Source: JAPLST01 sp964397565
GTDB lineage: Bacteria; Auribacterota; UBA3054; JAPLST01
Reading direction: 5' to 3'
Length of the DNA: 64,000 nt
Assembly (NCBI GenBank): GCA_964397565.1
Contig: CAYNJC010000012.1
Location: 1 to 64,000, forward strand
Below the pieces are notes generated by a model. That model was not told where the DNA came from. It searched no databases and was given only the letters and a program-made list of their open reading frames with translations. Shown one piece after another: positions 8,201-16,313 of this stretch. The translations under genes were made by a program, and so were the position numbers. Each line of letters starts with the position of its first letter. The stretch's first letter is position 1.

Positions 8201-9982
8201 GAGCAACAGCGCGCCGGTCGCCGAACGATACTGGGCCACTTCCAGAGTGGGATCGCCAAAATAATTGTATTGCTCGAAATAGCGGCGGGTGTCACCTGCC
8301 GCGCCCCAATAGAGCAGGTAATACTGTTTGGCTTGCCACGTGGTCATGCCAAACTGGTGCAACGCATCGTCGAAGTACGCCACAAACAGCTTTTTTTGCA
8401 GAATGTCGTCTTCGTCCCAATAGCTTGTGACGCTCGAGGCCCACATCACGACCGCGGCATTGTTTGCGCCGCGCTGCCATGTTTCGGCAAAACACTCGTT
8501 CTGCTCCAGATCGCCCGTCAAGCAAGCAAAACTGCACACAACCGGGTACATGCCAACGTTGTTGAGTGCATTGACATTGGCCTGCGAGAAGGCCGGGCCG
8601 TCCGCCCATGATACTTCACTGCCGTGCCCGGAATAAATGCCGAACAGCCGGCCGGTGTTGAACGCCGCCGTGGTTTGCGCCGCAGTCGCACTGTAGGTGT
8701 GACAATACAATTTGTCACTAGTGAAGTCATTCGACAGCATGTAGGTGTTGATCGTCCAGTTGTGCGTGCCCTCGGTGATTGCGTAATTGTCCTGGCTGGC
8801 CATGAAGACGGCTTTCTTCATCCAGTCGCCGGGCGGGGCGATCGCATAATACATGTTTTTGTCGAGAATCGCGGCCAACTGCGTGGTGCTCTGCGCGGAG
8901 AATCGCCCGACTGGGAATTCCGGCTCCCAATCGCTCGCGCCGTCCATACAGCCATAGTACAAATCGGTCGGCGGATTGTCGGTGCCCACGCCGGTGTGGA
9001 CGGGGATCTGCGCGGTGTCGCCCACTAGCAGGACGGCATCTGGGCGCGTGGCAAGGTTGTTGTACTGGGCCTGAATGAAATTCTTGATGGCGGTGGTCGT
9101 TGCGCCGCCAATGCCGGTCGTGTTGGTCAGCACCACGCTCCAACCCAAACTGGTTTTGTGCGTGGCATACGCCTGCATCTGTGCCAGCAACGTGTCGTGG
9201 GCAACAATCAACACACGCCCGCCGCTCTGGGCGGTTGTCGTCGCCGTGTGATTCAGCGCCAGTTTTGCCAGCATGGCGTCTTCGCGCACCGACAGCGCCG
9301 CTTTGCTGGCGCTGCCACCGTCAAAGCTCACTGCCACGTCCAGCACGGGGTATACCCGCAACGTGTGCTGCACAGAATTATAGTGCACCGGGTTGAGCTC
9401 AAGCAGTACCAGACGTCGCCCCGCCAGCATGCCCGCCTCCGTCACGCGTGCGAGGGCTGCCGGTGTAAAGGTATCTGCCGCATACGCCGCCGCATTTAGC
9501 GCGAGCTGCGCGCGCTTCGCTTTCGCGGTTTTCACGAGCGGCGCCTGGCGCGGCATGAGCGGATTAGCCATGTGGACGTCTTGTAGCGCGATGGTTGTCG
9601 GCAGGCCGATCGCCTGCACATTGATCTTGGCGCCCAACGGCGCGACCAGAATGCGGCGCACGACCGGCAGTTGCGGCGCGCCAATCTCGGCGCTGATGCC
9701 CGCGTCTGCCACCGTCAATTCAGTGAAGTGCTGCCCGCGCCACGCCACGTCACTCAATGTCATGCCCGGCACCGTACAGACGATTGTCGCGGTGGTCGGC
9801 GTGCATTTTTCAGCCCGCACGGTGACCGGCGCCGCGGCCGCCGCCGGCGCAAGTGCCCAGCGCTGCTGGTCAAAGCGCACCGTTCGTTGCATGCCCTGCG
9901 AAAACTCAACCGCCGCCGGCGCAATGTGCTGCAGTGCCAGTGCGCACAGGCCAAGCACAACAATTTCTCGTCTCGGGTTCAT
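5294..9982 (-). CDS. Large secreted gingipain-like (C25) cysteine protease
   Basis: 1562 residues with a signal peptide (~1-24) and a propeptide-like region (~60-240). The C25 catalytic region (~255-585) has the His in YSGHGS (H453) and the Cys in SFACLTG (C487), 34 residues apart as in gingipains. Further on are a fibronectin-III-like segment, a WYVDDLRIG beta-sandwich region, a carboxypeptidase-regulatory-like domain (YVCAGIVRRVDTG...), a domain with an NGGVSLSTGG motif and a bacterial Ig-like region. It ends in VPEG, a hydrophobic stretch and RVRRQR, a variant PEP-CTERM signal. GAGGAG lies 6 nt before the ATG. A promoter is seen at 10023-10051. Its likely role is extracellular or surface proteolysis. 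Confidence 0.87.
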   Translation of the reverse strand: MNPRREIVVLGLCALALQHIAPAAVEFSQGMQRTVRFDQQRWALAPAAAAAPVTVRAEKCTPTTATIVCTVPGMTLSDVAWRGQHFTELTVADAGISAEIGAPQLPVVRRILVAPLGAKINVQAIGLPTTIALQDVHMANPLMPRQAPLVKTAKAKRAQLALNAAAYAADTFTPAALARVTEAGMLAGRRLVLLELNPVHYNSVQHTLRVYPVLDVAVSFDGGSASKAALSVREDAMLAKLALNHTATTTAQSGGRVLIVAHDTLLAQMQAYATHKTSLGWSVVLTNTTGIGGATTTAIKNFIQAQYNNLATRPDAVLLVGDTAQIPVHTGVGTDNPPTDLYYGCMDGASDWEPEFPVGRFSAQSTTQLAAILDKNMYYAIAPPGDWMKKAVFMASQDNYAITEGTHNWTINTYMLSNDFTSDKLYCHTYSATAAQTTAAFNTGRLFGIYSGHGSEVSWADGPAFSQANVNALNNVGMYPVVCSFACLTGDLEQNECFAETWQRGANNAAVVMWASSVTSYWDEDDILQKKLFVAYFDDALHQFGMTTWQAKQYYLLYWGAAGDTRRYFEQYNYFGDPTLEVAQYRSATGALLLEPAVITTAMTLRVTVADLDLTNASAQDVVLTTSAGDHETLALVRDAQRPHIFTQELVVTYGTSAVPGNGRLEGTHGVVITGRYVDVHTQTGAVATNDTVAVVDTAAPQISNVGARDITDREATLHWDTDEPADGEVLLQPGARRIGASTAVQHAVAVTGLTMATRYTFDIVARDQFGYIRTNDNLGAHFSFSTKYFVGQWGDTAESAATGIWASIDNWHRSTRRPLAGAYSWYCGDDGSGQYGSSQQSLLQSVPITMHDTSAQLEFSEFIATESNYDFCYLEISTNNGATWLLLRPRDAGDIGHRTVVISLKDYVPGTFSIRFRFTSDSSVVNEGWYVDDLRIGALLDSDLVLVSTAVDDPAPGGDADGYAEAGETIAVSATMFNGLDRAITNLTASLLSQSPLLVVVSNSAVFGTVPSKSNVANTPPFVCVIASNAPADGTLPCLLICSDASGAVWSNTFSVSVKTAYVCAGIVRRVDTGAAITNATVMCSGAASATVPTDANGAFRITGLPVGAVSLRAGAPGFITSDPLATTCPPDQTNLTLLLGHAQLVCLPPQIEMSAPQRINRQTALVLSNGGMARLTFTAAVSNGTVRVAKGADVSNVYMWIDSSNPACPPYQWIDISGAGQTVPLTDDSVSDMHALLHPFPFYGIVHSTLWIHSNGGVSLSTGGPTATASNYAFPTTSAPSPFLAPFWDDLNPGAGGAVYFHSTAARTVVSFVDVPHYGTSMPGTYSFQIILYPSGVVLYQYKRMDGTLNSCTVGWQADARRVHATITFDANYLTANQVIKIWSGEEWLALGQSGGSVQPGAGMDIPVLLRTDNLPTGTYRGAVVVASDGGDARVPVLFTVTPSNCPPTIVAPLDHARYEIGLDTNLSFNLVVSDEDCASVLCTASNLPPTATFISNTFAYTPAPEYSSVTFTCVFTVADAGEPVMTDSATVYISVVPEGCLALLAGALALLARVRRQRA

Positions 9983-10022
9983 TCAGTTCTCCTCATGGCA
10001 GTACCGGTGAATTGTCCAGTAC

Positions 10023-10051
10023 ATAATAGCATAAGCAGGCCCACGGTGCAA
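10023..10051 (-). promoter_or_regulatory. Promoter of the C25 protease gene
   Basis: On the minus strand: TTGCAC, 17 bp, TATTAT. The -10 ends about 40 nt before the protease ATG (9982), leaving room for a 5' leader with a GAGGAG site. Confidence 0.6.
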
Positions 10052-10132
10052 TTGCAGGCGCATGCACTAACGGCGGGCGGAGAGCCGCCTCCGTGCGGCG
10101 TTTCTGCCGATGCAGTTTGTTCGTTACACCAG

Positions 10133-10161
10133 TTGACCGGACGGGTGTCTTATCTTATACT
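10133..10161 (+). promoter_or_regulatory. Promoter of marC-glnE
   Basis: TTGACC (10133-10138), a 17-bp spacer and TATACT (10156-10161), 58 nt before the marC ATG. It is divergent from the protease promoter. A GCCGCC-TCCGT-GCGGCG-type repeat hairpin sits just upstream (about 10070-10100). Confidence 0.7.
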
Positions 10162-10219
10162 ATGCGGATGGTGCAGTGGGATATTCCCGCTGCGCAGCTG
10201 GTTATCAACGGAGCTTGGC

Positions 10220-10816
10220 ATGTCTTTCTTCTCAGCCGCATTGCTGATGTTTCTGGTCTTCGATCCGGCCGGCAACCTGATTCCCTGTATTGCCCTGCTG
10301 AAGGCGGTGCCGGAGCAGCGGCGCACGCGCGTCATTGCGCGCGAAATGTTGATTGCCTTGCTGATTTTGATTATCTGCATGTTTGGCGGGCGCCTGCTCC
10401 TGCAAACCTTGCAGTTGGATCAACCGGCACTCGGCATCGCCGGCGGTATTGTCTTGTTCTTGATTGCGGTACGCATGATCTTTCCTTCACGGCACGGCGT
10501 GTTTGGCGAAATGACCGGCGGCGAACCGTTCATTGTCCCACTGGCCACGCCGTTGCTGGCCGGCCCGTCGGCTGTCGCCACCATTATTCTGATGATGACC
10601 CGCGCGCCGGAACGCTGGCCGGTCTGGCTCGGCGCGGTGTGCAGCGCCTGGGCATTGTCAACCGTGATATTGCTGTGTTCCGCGCCCATCAGCCGCTTGA
10701 TCGGTCCGCGCCTGTTGGCGGCCTTCGAACGCTTGATGGGTATGCTCTTGACCATCATGGCCTCGCAAATGTTCCTCAATGGCGTGCGCGAGTTCATGAC
10801 CCACGCCGGCAACTGA
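10220..10816 (+). CDS. MarC-family integral membrane protein
   Basis: 198 residues with about six hydrophobic helices. Family-typical blocks include FLVFDPAGNLIPCIALLK near the N terminus and FIVPLATPLLAGPSAVATII in the middle, as in MarC/YhgN (UPF0056) proteins. The transported substrate of this family is not established. The start at 10220 has GGAG 6 nt upstream and gives the usual family length; the frame is open far upstream, but that part is antisense to the protease gene. glnE begins 4 nt after the stop, so the two genes form an operon. Confidence 0.87.
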   Translation: MSFFSAALLMFLVFDPAGNLIPCIALLKAVPEQRRTRVIAREMLIALLILIICMFGGRLLLQTLQLDQPALGIAGGIVLFLIAVRMIFPSRHGVFGEMTGGEPFIVPLATPLLAGPSAVATIILMMTRAPERWPVWLGAVCSAWALSTVILLCSAPISRLIGPRLLAAFERLMGMLLTIMASQMFLNGVREFMTHAGN

Positions 10817-10820
10817 CCTC

Positions 10821-13800
10821 ATGAAGCCCACCTGCGAGCAGTTGTGCCGCCTATGCCCGGCAGTTGCGCCCGCGTTTGTAACCGCGCATCTGGCATGCAT
10901 GGAGCCGGATTATTTTGCCTGCTTCAGCACGCCGCAGATCGCCGCGCAGGTGTGTGCCTTGGCCGCCTTGGCGCCCGACACTCCCGTCATCCTGCTGGTC
11001 GAGCAGCGTCGCGATGACACACTTGAGTGCACGATTTTGGCCTTTGATTATCCGTATGAATTCTCGCTCATCACCGGCATTCTGGCCGGGATTGGTTTCA
11101 GCATTCGCGCCGGCGATGTGTTCACCTCGCGCGCGACCGACGCGGGTCCCCAGTCGCGCCGGCGCATTGTGGATCGATTCATCGGCACGCGCGCTGATGC
11201 GCGCAATCCGCGTGAATGGCAGGCCAGCTTGCAGGCCACCCTGCGCGAGGTGATTGGAATTCTCGAACACGGCGGCGGCGAGGCGCTCAACCAGGCCCGT
11301 GCTCGCGTCAATGAGCTGGTCGCGCGCTGGCTGGCGCGCGCAAAAGTTGACGCCCGCGCCGCGCTGTTCCCCGTGCGCATTACGATTAACAACGCCCTCT
11401 CCGGCGTGACGCGTTTGTGTGTCGTCGCCCAGGATACGCCCGCCTTTCTGTATACCTTGACCAACGCGCTGGCACTACAGTCCGTGCGAATCGAGCGCGT
11501 CGTGATCCGCACGACCGATGGCCGGATCGAGGACCAGATTGATGTCACCGATGCGCGCGGCGAGAAGATCAGCGATGACGAGGCCTTGAATCAAATCAAG
11601 CTTTCCGTCTTACTGACCAAACAGTTCACCTACTTTTTGACGCAAGCGCCCGACCCGTACGCCGCGCTGGCACGCTTTGAGCAGTTGGTCGGCGCGGTCC
11701 TGCGCGCCCCCAGTCGCGGCCAGTGGCTGGACGTGCTGTCCAATCCGCACGCCTTGCAGGATTTGGCGCGCTTGTTGGGCGCGAGCGATTTTCTTTGGGA
11801 GGATTTTGTGCGGCAGCAGTATGAAACGTTGCTGCCCATGCTCGCGCCGCAGGTCGAAGGCCGCCGCTTTAGCAAACCACTTGCCACACTCGAGCACGAC
11901 CTGCAGGCATCGCTGGCGCATGCCGCCACCTTGGCCGAGCAACGCGATGTTCTCAATGTGTTCAAGGACCGTGAGATTTTCCTGACTGACCTGGATCAGA
12001 TCCTTGATGCCGACCATGACTTCCGCCCGTTTGCCGAGCGCCTGACGGGCTTGGCGGAGCTGATCGTGCGCACGGCCTGCGCCATGGCCTCTGCGCATCT
12101 TACCGCAAAATACGGTCTGCCGCGCACGGCGGCGGGCGCGCCGGCGCAGTATGCCATCTTCGGCTTGGGCAAGTTTGGTGGCGCGGCCCTAGGCTATGCC
12201 TCCGATATCGAGCTGCTCTTTGTCTACAGCGACAATGGCGAAACCGATGGTGCCGTCCGCACCAGCAACGCTGATTTTTTTCATCGCCTGGCCCAGGAAA
12301 CCACGCTCAGCATCCGCGCCAAACGCGAAGGCATTTTCCATGTCGACTTGCGCCTGCGGCCGTATGGCAATGCCAGTCCGTTGGCCTCCAGCCTCGAAAA
12401 TTTCTGCAACTATTACGGACCGGGCGGGCCGGCGCTGGCGTACGAGCGCCTGGCCTTGGTGCGCCTACGCATGATTACGGGCGATGCCGCCTTTGGCGCG
12501 CGGCTCGAGCGCGTGCGCGACGAGTTTGTCTACCATGCCGCGGCGATCAATCCCGACGACGTGCTGGCACTGCGCCGTAAACAGTGCGCCGAGCTCGCCC
12601 GCGGCGCGCAGCCCAATGTCAAGTTCAGTTCCGGCGGCCTGGTTGACGTTGAATATGATGTGCAGATGCTGCAAGTGCTGCACGGGCAAACCACGCCGGC
12701 CGTGCGTACACCGCGGATTCATGCCGCGCTCGAAGCACTGGCACAGGCCGGCATCCTGAACCCGGAGGAATCCACCCGTTTGCTCACGGCTTATGATTTC
12801 CTGCGCCGCCTGATCAATGCCATGCGCATGCTGCGCGGCTCAGCCAAGGATTTGTTTTTACCCGCGCCGGCGGCTGATGAATACGCACACGTGGCACGTC
12901 GCATGGGCTACGCCGAAACCGAGGCGCTGTCGGCCGCGCAACGTCTACACCTTGATTTCGAGACGCACACGGCCGTCGTGCGCGCCTTTGTCGAACACCA
13001 TTTTGGGCGCGCGGCCCTGGCCCGTCCGCACATCGGCACGGTCGCCGACCTGATCCTGTCCGAGGCCGTGCCGTCCGACGCGCAGGCAGCCATCCTCCAC
13101 CATGCCGGCTTTCAGGATGCCGGACGCGCCTATCGCAATCTGCGCACCTTGGCCGGCACCGGTGCCCAACGTGAGCAGTTCGCGCGCCTCGCCATCCTGG
13201 CCTGTGATATGTTGCGCACGCTCCCGGATGCCGACATGGCGCTCAACAATTGGGAGCACTTCGTCGCCGTAGTGCAGCAGCATGCCGAGCATTTCTCACA
13301 ATTGTTATCGCAACCGGCGCGCCTTGAAATTTTGCTCGCCATTTTTGCCGGCAGCCAGTTTTTGGCAGACACCTTGGTGCAAATGCCCGAGTTGTTTGAC
13401 TGGGTGACGACGCCCGAGGTGGTGCGTGCGCTGCGCCAGCGCGCCGAGCTCGACGCCGAACTGCGCGACATGGCCCGCACGGCAACGCCGGATGCCTGGC
13501 GCGCCGGCCTGCGGCGCGTGCGCCGGCGTGAGTTACTGCGCATTGGCACGCGCGACCTGTGGCTGCATGTCCCGCTGGAAGACACGATCCACGAATTGTC
13601 ACTGGTCGCCGATGCGTTGACCAGCGCGGCGCTGGCGTATCGCTGGCGTGTGCTGACCGATACGCTGGTGTCGGTCGGGCAGATTGACGAGCCCGCGCGG
13701 CATCTGTGCCTGCTGGCCTTAGGCAAACTCGGCGGTGATGAACTGAACTACAGTTCCGACATAGACCTGCTCGGTCTGTGCGACGATTGTGTCTATACGG

Positions 13801-14621
13801 TCCAGACGCGCACCGGCGAGGAATGGTCGCACAAACAACTGTATCAGCGCGTCCTGGATGGTGTCCGCAAGGATCTCTCAGAGATGACGCCGGAAGGTTT
13901 TGCCTATCGCGTCGATTTCCGTCTGCGGCCGCACGGCAGTGCCGGCGAGTGGGCGCCCAGCGCCAGCATGGCCATCGCGTACTATCGCACAACCGCGCAG
14001 TTGTGGGAATTACAGGCCGCGTTGAAATTGCGCCCGATCGCGGGCGTCCTCCCTATTGGCGAATACTTTCTCGGCATGTTGCGGCAGTGCTTGGTGGCAG
14101 CGCATGATCCTGAACAGGTGCGCACCGGCATTGCGCATCTGCGCACGCTGGCCGTGCAGAAATCAGCCGCGGGTTTGCGCGCCGGCGTGGATGTGAAGAA
14201 TGGTGTCGGCGGCATTCGCGACATCGAGTTTTGTGTGCAGGGGTTGCAGCTCATCCACGCCGGTCACGCACCCCAGGTGCTGCACCGCACCACCCTGTCC
14301 GCACTACGCCTGTTGCAGGAGCAGGGCGTGCTCGACGCCGCAGCCGCGCAACAGTTGGCCGAGGATTATCGCTTGTTACGCCGCGTGGAACACTACCTGC
14401 AGATTCTCGAGGACCAACAGATTCACGCGGTGCCGCTCGATGGCCCGGCGGTGGCGGCATTGGCACATCGCGTTTGCGGCGGCGCGACCACCGCCGCCCA
14501 ATTCCTGCACCTGCTCGCGGCGACCATGGCGCGCGTCAAAGAACTCAGCGCCCAGGCGCTGGCACCAGGCGCGGCCGCGTCCGCGCCCGCACCGGCAGCA
14601 GCGCCCCCAGCCGCCACTTGA
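10821..14621 (+). CDS. glnE: Glutamine synthetase adenylyltransferase with N-terminal ACT-like domain
   Basis: 1266 residues, longer than the ~950 of E. coli GlnE. Two nucleotidyltransferase modules are visible: GLGKFGG...SDIELLFVY (~448-468, adenylyl-removing type) and ALGKLGGDELNYSSDIDLL (~965-985, adenylylating type). Each is followed by family motifs such as VDLRLRPYG and VDFRLRPHGSAGEWAPS. About 290 residues precede the usual start. Residues ~184-245 (FPVRITINNALSGVTRLCVV...) look like an ACT domain of the kind found in GlnD. GlnE adds and removes AMP on glutamine synthetase under PII control; an ACT domain could sense glutamine directly (inference). The extreme C terminus is Ala/Pro-rich and overlaps the convergent gene by 77 bp. 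Confidence 0.9.
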   Translation: MKPTCEQLCRLCPAVAPAFVTAHLACMEPDYFACFSTPQIAAQVCALAALAPDTPVILLVEQRRDDTLECTILAFDYPYEFSLITGILAGIGFSIRAGDVFTSRATDAGPQSRRRIVDRFIGTRADARNPREWQASLQATLREVIGILEHGGGEALNQARARVNELVARWLARAKVDARAALFPVRITINNALSGVTRLCVVAQDTPAFLYTLTNALALQSVRIERVVIRTTDGRIEDQIDVTDARGEKISDDEALNQIKLSVLLTKQFTYFLTQAPDPYAALARFEQLVGAVLRAPSRGQWLDVLSNPHALQDLARLLGASDFLWEDFVRQQYETLLPMLAPQVEGRRFSKPLATLEHDLQASLAHAATLAEQRDVLNVFKDREIFLTDLDQILDADHDFRPFAERLTGLAELIVRTACAMASAHLTAKYGLPRTAAGAPAQYAIFGLGKFGGAALGYASDIELLFVYSDNGETDGAVRTSNADFFHRLAQETTLSIRAKREGIFHVDLRLRPYGNASPLASSLENFCNYYGPGGPALAYERLALVRLRMITGDAAFGARLERVRDEFVYHAAAINPDDVLALRRKQCAELARGAQPNVKFSSGGLVDVEYDVQMLQVLHGQTTPAVRTPRIHAALEALAQAGILNPEESTRLLTAYDFLRRLINAMRMLRGSAKDLFLPAPAADEYAHVARRMGYAETEALSAAQRLHLDFETHTAVVRAFVEHHFGRAALARPHIGTVADLILSEAVPSDAQAAILHHAGFQDAGRAYRNLRTLAGTGAQREQFARLAILACDMLRTLPDADMALNNWEHFVAVVQQHAEHFSQLLSQPARLEILLAIFAGSQFLADTLVQMPELFDWVTTPEVVRALRQRAELDAELRDMARTATPDAWRAGLRRVRRRELLRIGTRDLWLHVPLEDTIHELSLVADALTSAALAYRWRVLTDTLVSVGQIDEPARHLCLLALGKLGGDELNYSSDIDLLGLCDDCVYTVQTRTGEEWSHKQLYQRVLDGVRKDLSEMTPEGFAYRVDFRLRPHGSAGEWAPSASMAIAYYRTTAQLWELQAALKLRPIAGVLPIGEYFLGMLRQCLVAAHDPEQVRTGIAHLRTLAVQKSAAGLRAGVDVKNGVGGIRDIEFCVQGLQLIHAGHAPQVLHRTTLSALRLLQEQGVLDAAAAQQLAEDYRLLRRVEHYLQILEDQQIHAVPLDGPAVAALAHRVCGGATTAAQFLHLLAATMARVKELSAQALAPGAAASAPAPAAAPPAAT

Positions 14622-15330
14622 TCTTCAGCAGCTCCAGGAAAATCAGCAACGATTTGCGCGCGTTGTAGGTCAGGCGCGATTCCGGATCGTGCGTCCATTT
14701 GACGCCGACTTCCTTGATGTGCAGCCCGGCGCGACTGGCGCGCATCAACAATTCAATGTCGAAAATCGCCGAGGGCGACTGCAACTCGCCAAACACGCGC
14801 TGCGCCGCCGCCTGCGTGAACAATTTGAAGCCGCACTGCGTGTCGTGAATGCCGTAGAAAGCAATCGTGCGCGTGAGCACGCCGTACAACTTGCCCAGCA
14901 TCTTGCGCACCGGATGCTGTGTCCGCGCCAGCTGCGCGCCGACATTCGCGCGTGAGCCGATCACAATGTCATACGCGCCGGACTGCAACCAGGGTGCGAA
15001 CTTTTCGACCTCCTCAATCTCCGTCGAATTGTCCGCGTCCATGAAGAGCACCGCCGCTTTGGTCGCCGCCAGCATGCCGATGCGCACGGCATGGCCCTTG
15101 CCGCGATTGGGCGTGTAGCGGATCACGCGCACCCGCGCATCCCGCGCCGCCACGGCGTGGGCGGCGCCGGCCGTCTCGTCCGCGCTGCCGTCATCCACCA
15201 CGATAATCTCATAATCAGCGCCGCACTGGCGCAAATAGTCCAGGGTGTGTTCCAGTGTCGGCGGCAGGCGCCGGGCCTCGTTGTAGCACGGCATCACGAC
15301 CGACAGCGCGTGCACTTTCGCATCAGTCAT
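14545..15330 (-). CDS. GT2 glycosyltransferase, dolichyl-P-glucose-synthase (Alg5)-like
   Basis: 261 residues. GT-A fold motifs: VVMPCYNEARRLPPTLE, EIIVVDDGSADET, NRGKGHAVRIGML, the acidic FMDADNSTEI and CGFKLFTQAAA. These fit enzymes that transfer a sugar from an NDP-sugar to a polyprenyl phosphate at the inner membrane. No C-terminal membrane helix is present. ATG 15330 is preferred over 15336 because it overlaps the stop of the kinase gene (ATGA). It is the last gene of the minus-strand glycan operon. Its 3' end overlaps glnE by 77 bp. Confidence 0.85.
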   Translation of the reverse strand: MTDAKVHALSVVMPCYNEARRLPPTLEHTLDYLRQCGADYEIIVVDDGSADETAGAAHAVAARDARVRVIRYTPNRGKGHAVRIGMLAATKAAVLFMDADNSTEIEEVEKFAPWLQSGAYDIVIGSRANVGAQLARTQHPVRKMLGKLYGVLTRTIAFYGIHDTQCGFKLFTQAAAQRVFGELQSPSAIFDIELLMRASRAGLHIKEVGVKWTHDPESRLTYNARKSLLIFLELLKIKWRLGALLPVRARTRPRLVPAPGR

Positions 15331-16313
15331 TTCCACACATAGCGTTCAAGATGAAAAATGACTTTGCTGCCGTGCTTCTCGAAGTGAAACGGCATTTCAC
15401 GATATTCCGCCAGTGCGGCCCGCAGTGGTGGTTGCTGCTCCGGCCGGCAGTAGACCAGCAAAAATCCACCACCGCCCGCACCGCAAATCTTGCAGCCCAG
15501 CGCACCGGCCTGGATGGCACGCGTCACCATTGCATCAATCTCCGGCTTGGTGATGCTCTGCGCCAGCGCGCATTTCAGTTCCCAATTCTCGCGCAGAAGC
15601 GCGCCGAGCATGTCGTGCGCGCCGGCCTCGATGGCGCTGCGTGCCTGGGCGGCCATTGCGCCAATGCGCTGGAGCTGGGCGAATTTGTCGTCGGTGTTGC
15701 GCACCTGCTCGCGCAAAATGGGGTCGGCCTTGCGCGTGATGTTGGTGAAGAACAACATCAGATTACTGCCCAGGTCATACTCGTTTTTGCCGAACGGCAT
15801 TTGCGTCGTCGTGACGCGCTGATCAGGATGGAACACAAAATGGCACAGACCGCCGTAGGCCGCAATGTACTGGTCCTGCTTGCCGATCGGCTTGCCACAC
15901 AGGTTGATCTCAATCTCGCAGGCCTCGGCCGCCAATCGTTCGGCCGGCACCTGCACGCCGCGAAACGCATGGAACGCATTCAGCAAGCCGACCGTCAGAC
16001 TGCTCGACGAGCCCAGTCCCGAGCCCTCGGACGGGATGTCGGCCATGATCGCAATTTCAATCCCCTGCCGCACGCCCGCCATGCGCAGGGCCTCACGCAC
16101 GAGTTCGTGTTGGATGTCGTCCAGCCGGTCGACAATTTCCTTTTTCGAGTAGCTGAGATAAATTTTATCGTCGAAGCGCTGATTGACAATGACATAAATA
16201 AACTTGTCAATGGCGGCGCTGACAACGGCACCCGGCGCGCGCGTGTAAAACGCGGCCAGGTCGGTGCCGCCGCCGGCCAAGCTGATGCGCAACGGTGTTT
16301 GGGTGATGATCAT
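15327..16313 (-). CDS. hddA: GHMP kinase, D-glycero-D-manno-heptose 7-phosphate kinase type
   Basis: 328 residues. It begins MIITQTPLRISLAGGGTDL, has the GHMP phosphate loop PSEGSGLGSSSSLTVGLL (~92-109), a GKPIGKQDQYIAAYGG block and the C-terminal motif KICGAGGGGFLLVYC. This matches HddA, which phosphorylates heptose-7-phosphate at O1 on the way to GDP-heptose; related fucose/galactose-type kinases are the alternative. The start at 16313 overlaps the upstream stop (ATGA) and gives the canonical N terminus; the longer frame adds 12 unrelated residues. The neighbouring guanylyltransferase-type gene supports a heptose route. Confidence 0.8.
   Translation of the reverse strand: MIITQTPLRISLAGGGTDLAAFYTRAPGAVVSAAIDKFIYVIVNQRFDDKIYLSYSKKEIVDRLDDIQHELVREALRMAGVRQGIEIAIMADIPSEGSGLGSSSSLTVGLLNAFHAFRGVQVPAERLAAEACEIEINLCGKPIGKQDQYIAAYGGLCHFVFHPDQRVTTTQMPFGKNEYDLGSNLMLFFTNITRKADPILREQVRNTDDKFAQLQRIGAMAAQARSAIEAGAHDMLGALLRENWELKCALAQSITKPEIDAMVTRAIQAGALGCKICGAGGGGFLLVYCRPEQQPPLRAALAEYREMPFHFEKHGSKVIFHLERYVWK

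Noticed and set aside
7478..8611. A 377-codon plus-strand frame opposite the C25 protease
   Set aside because: It lies opposite the protease catalytic and following regions, has no family resemblance and shows antisense-type composition.
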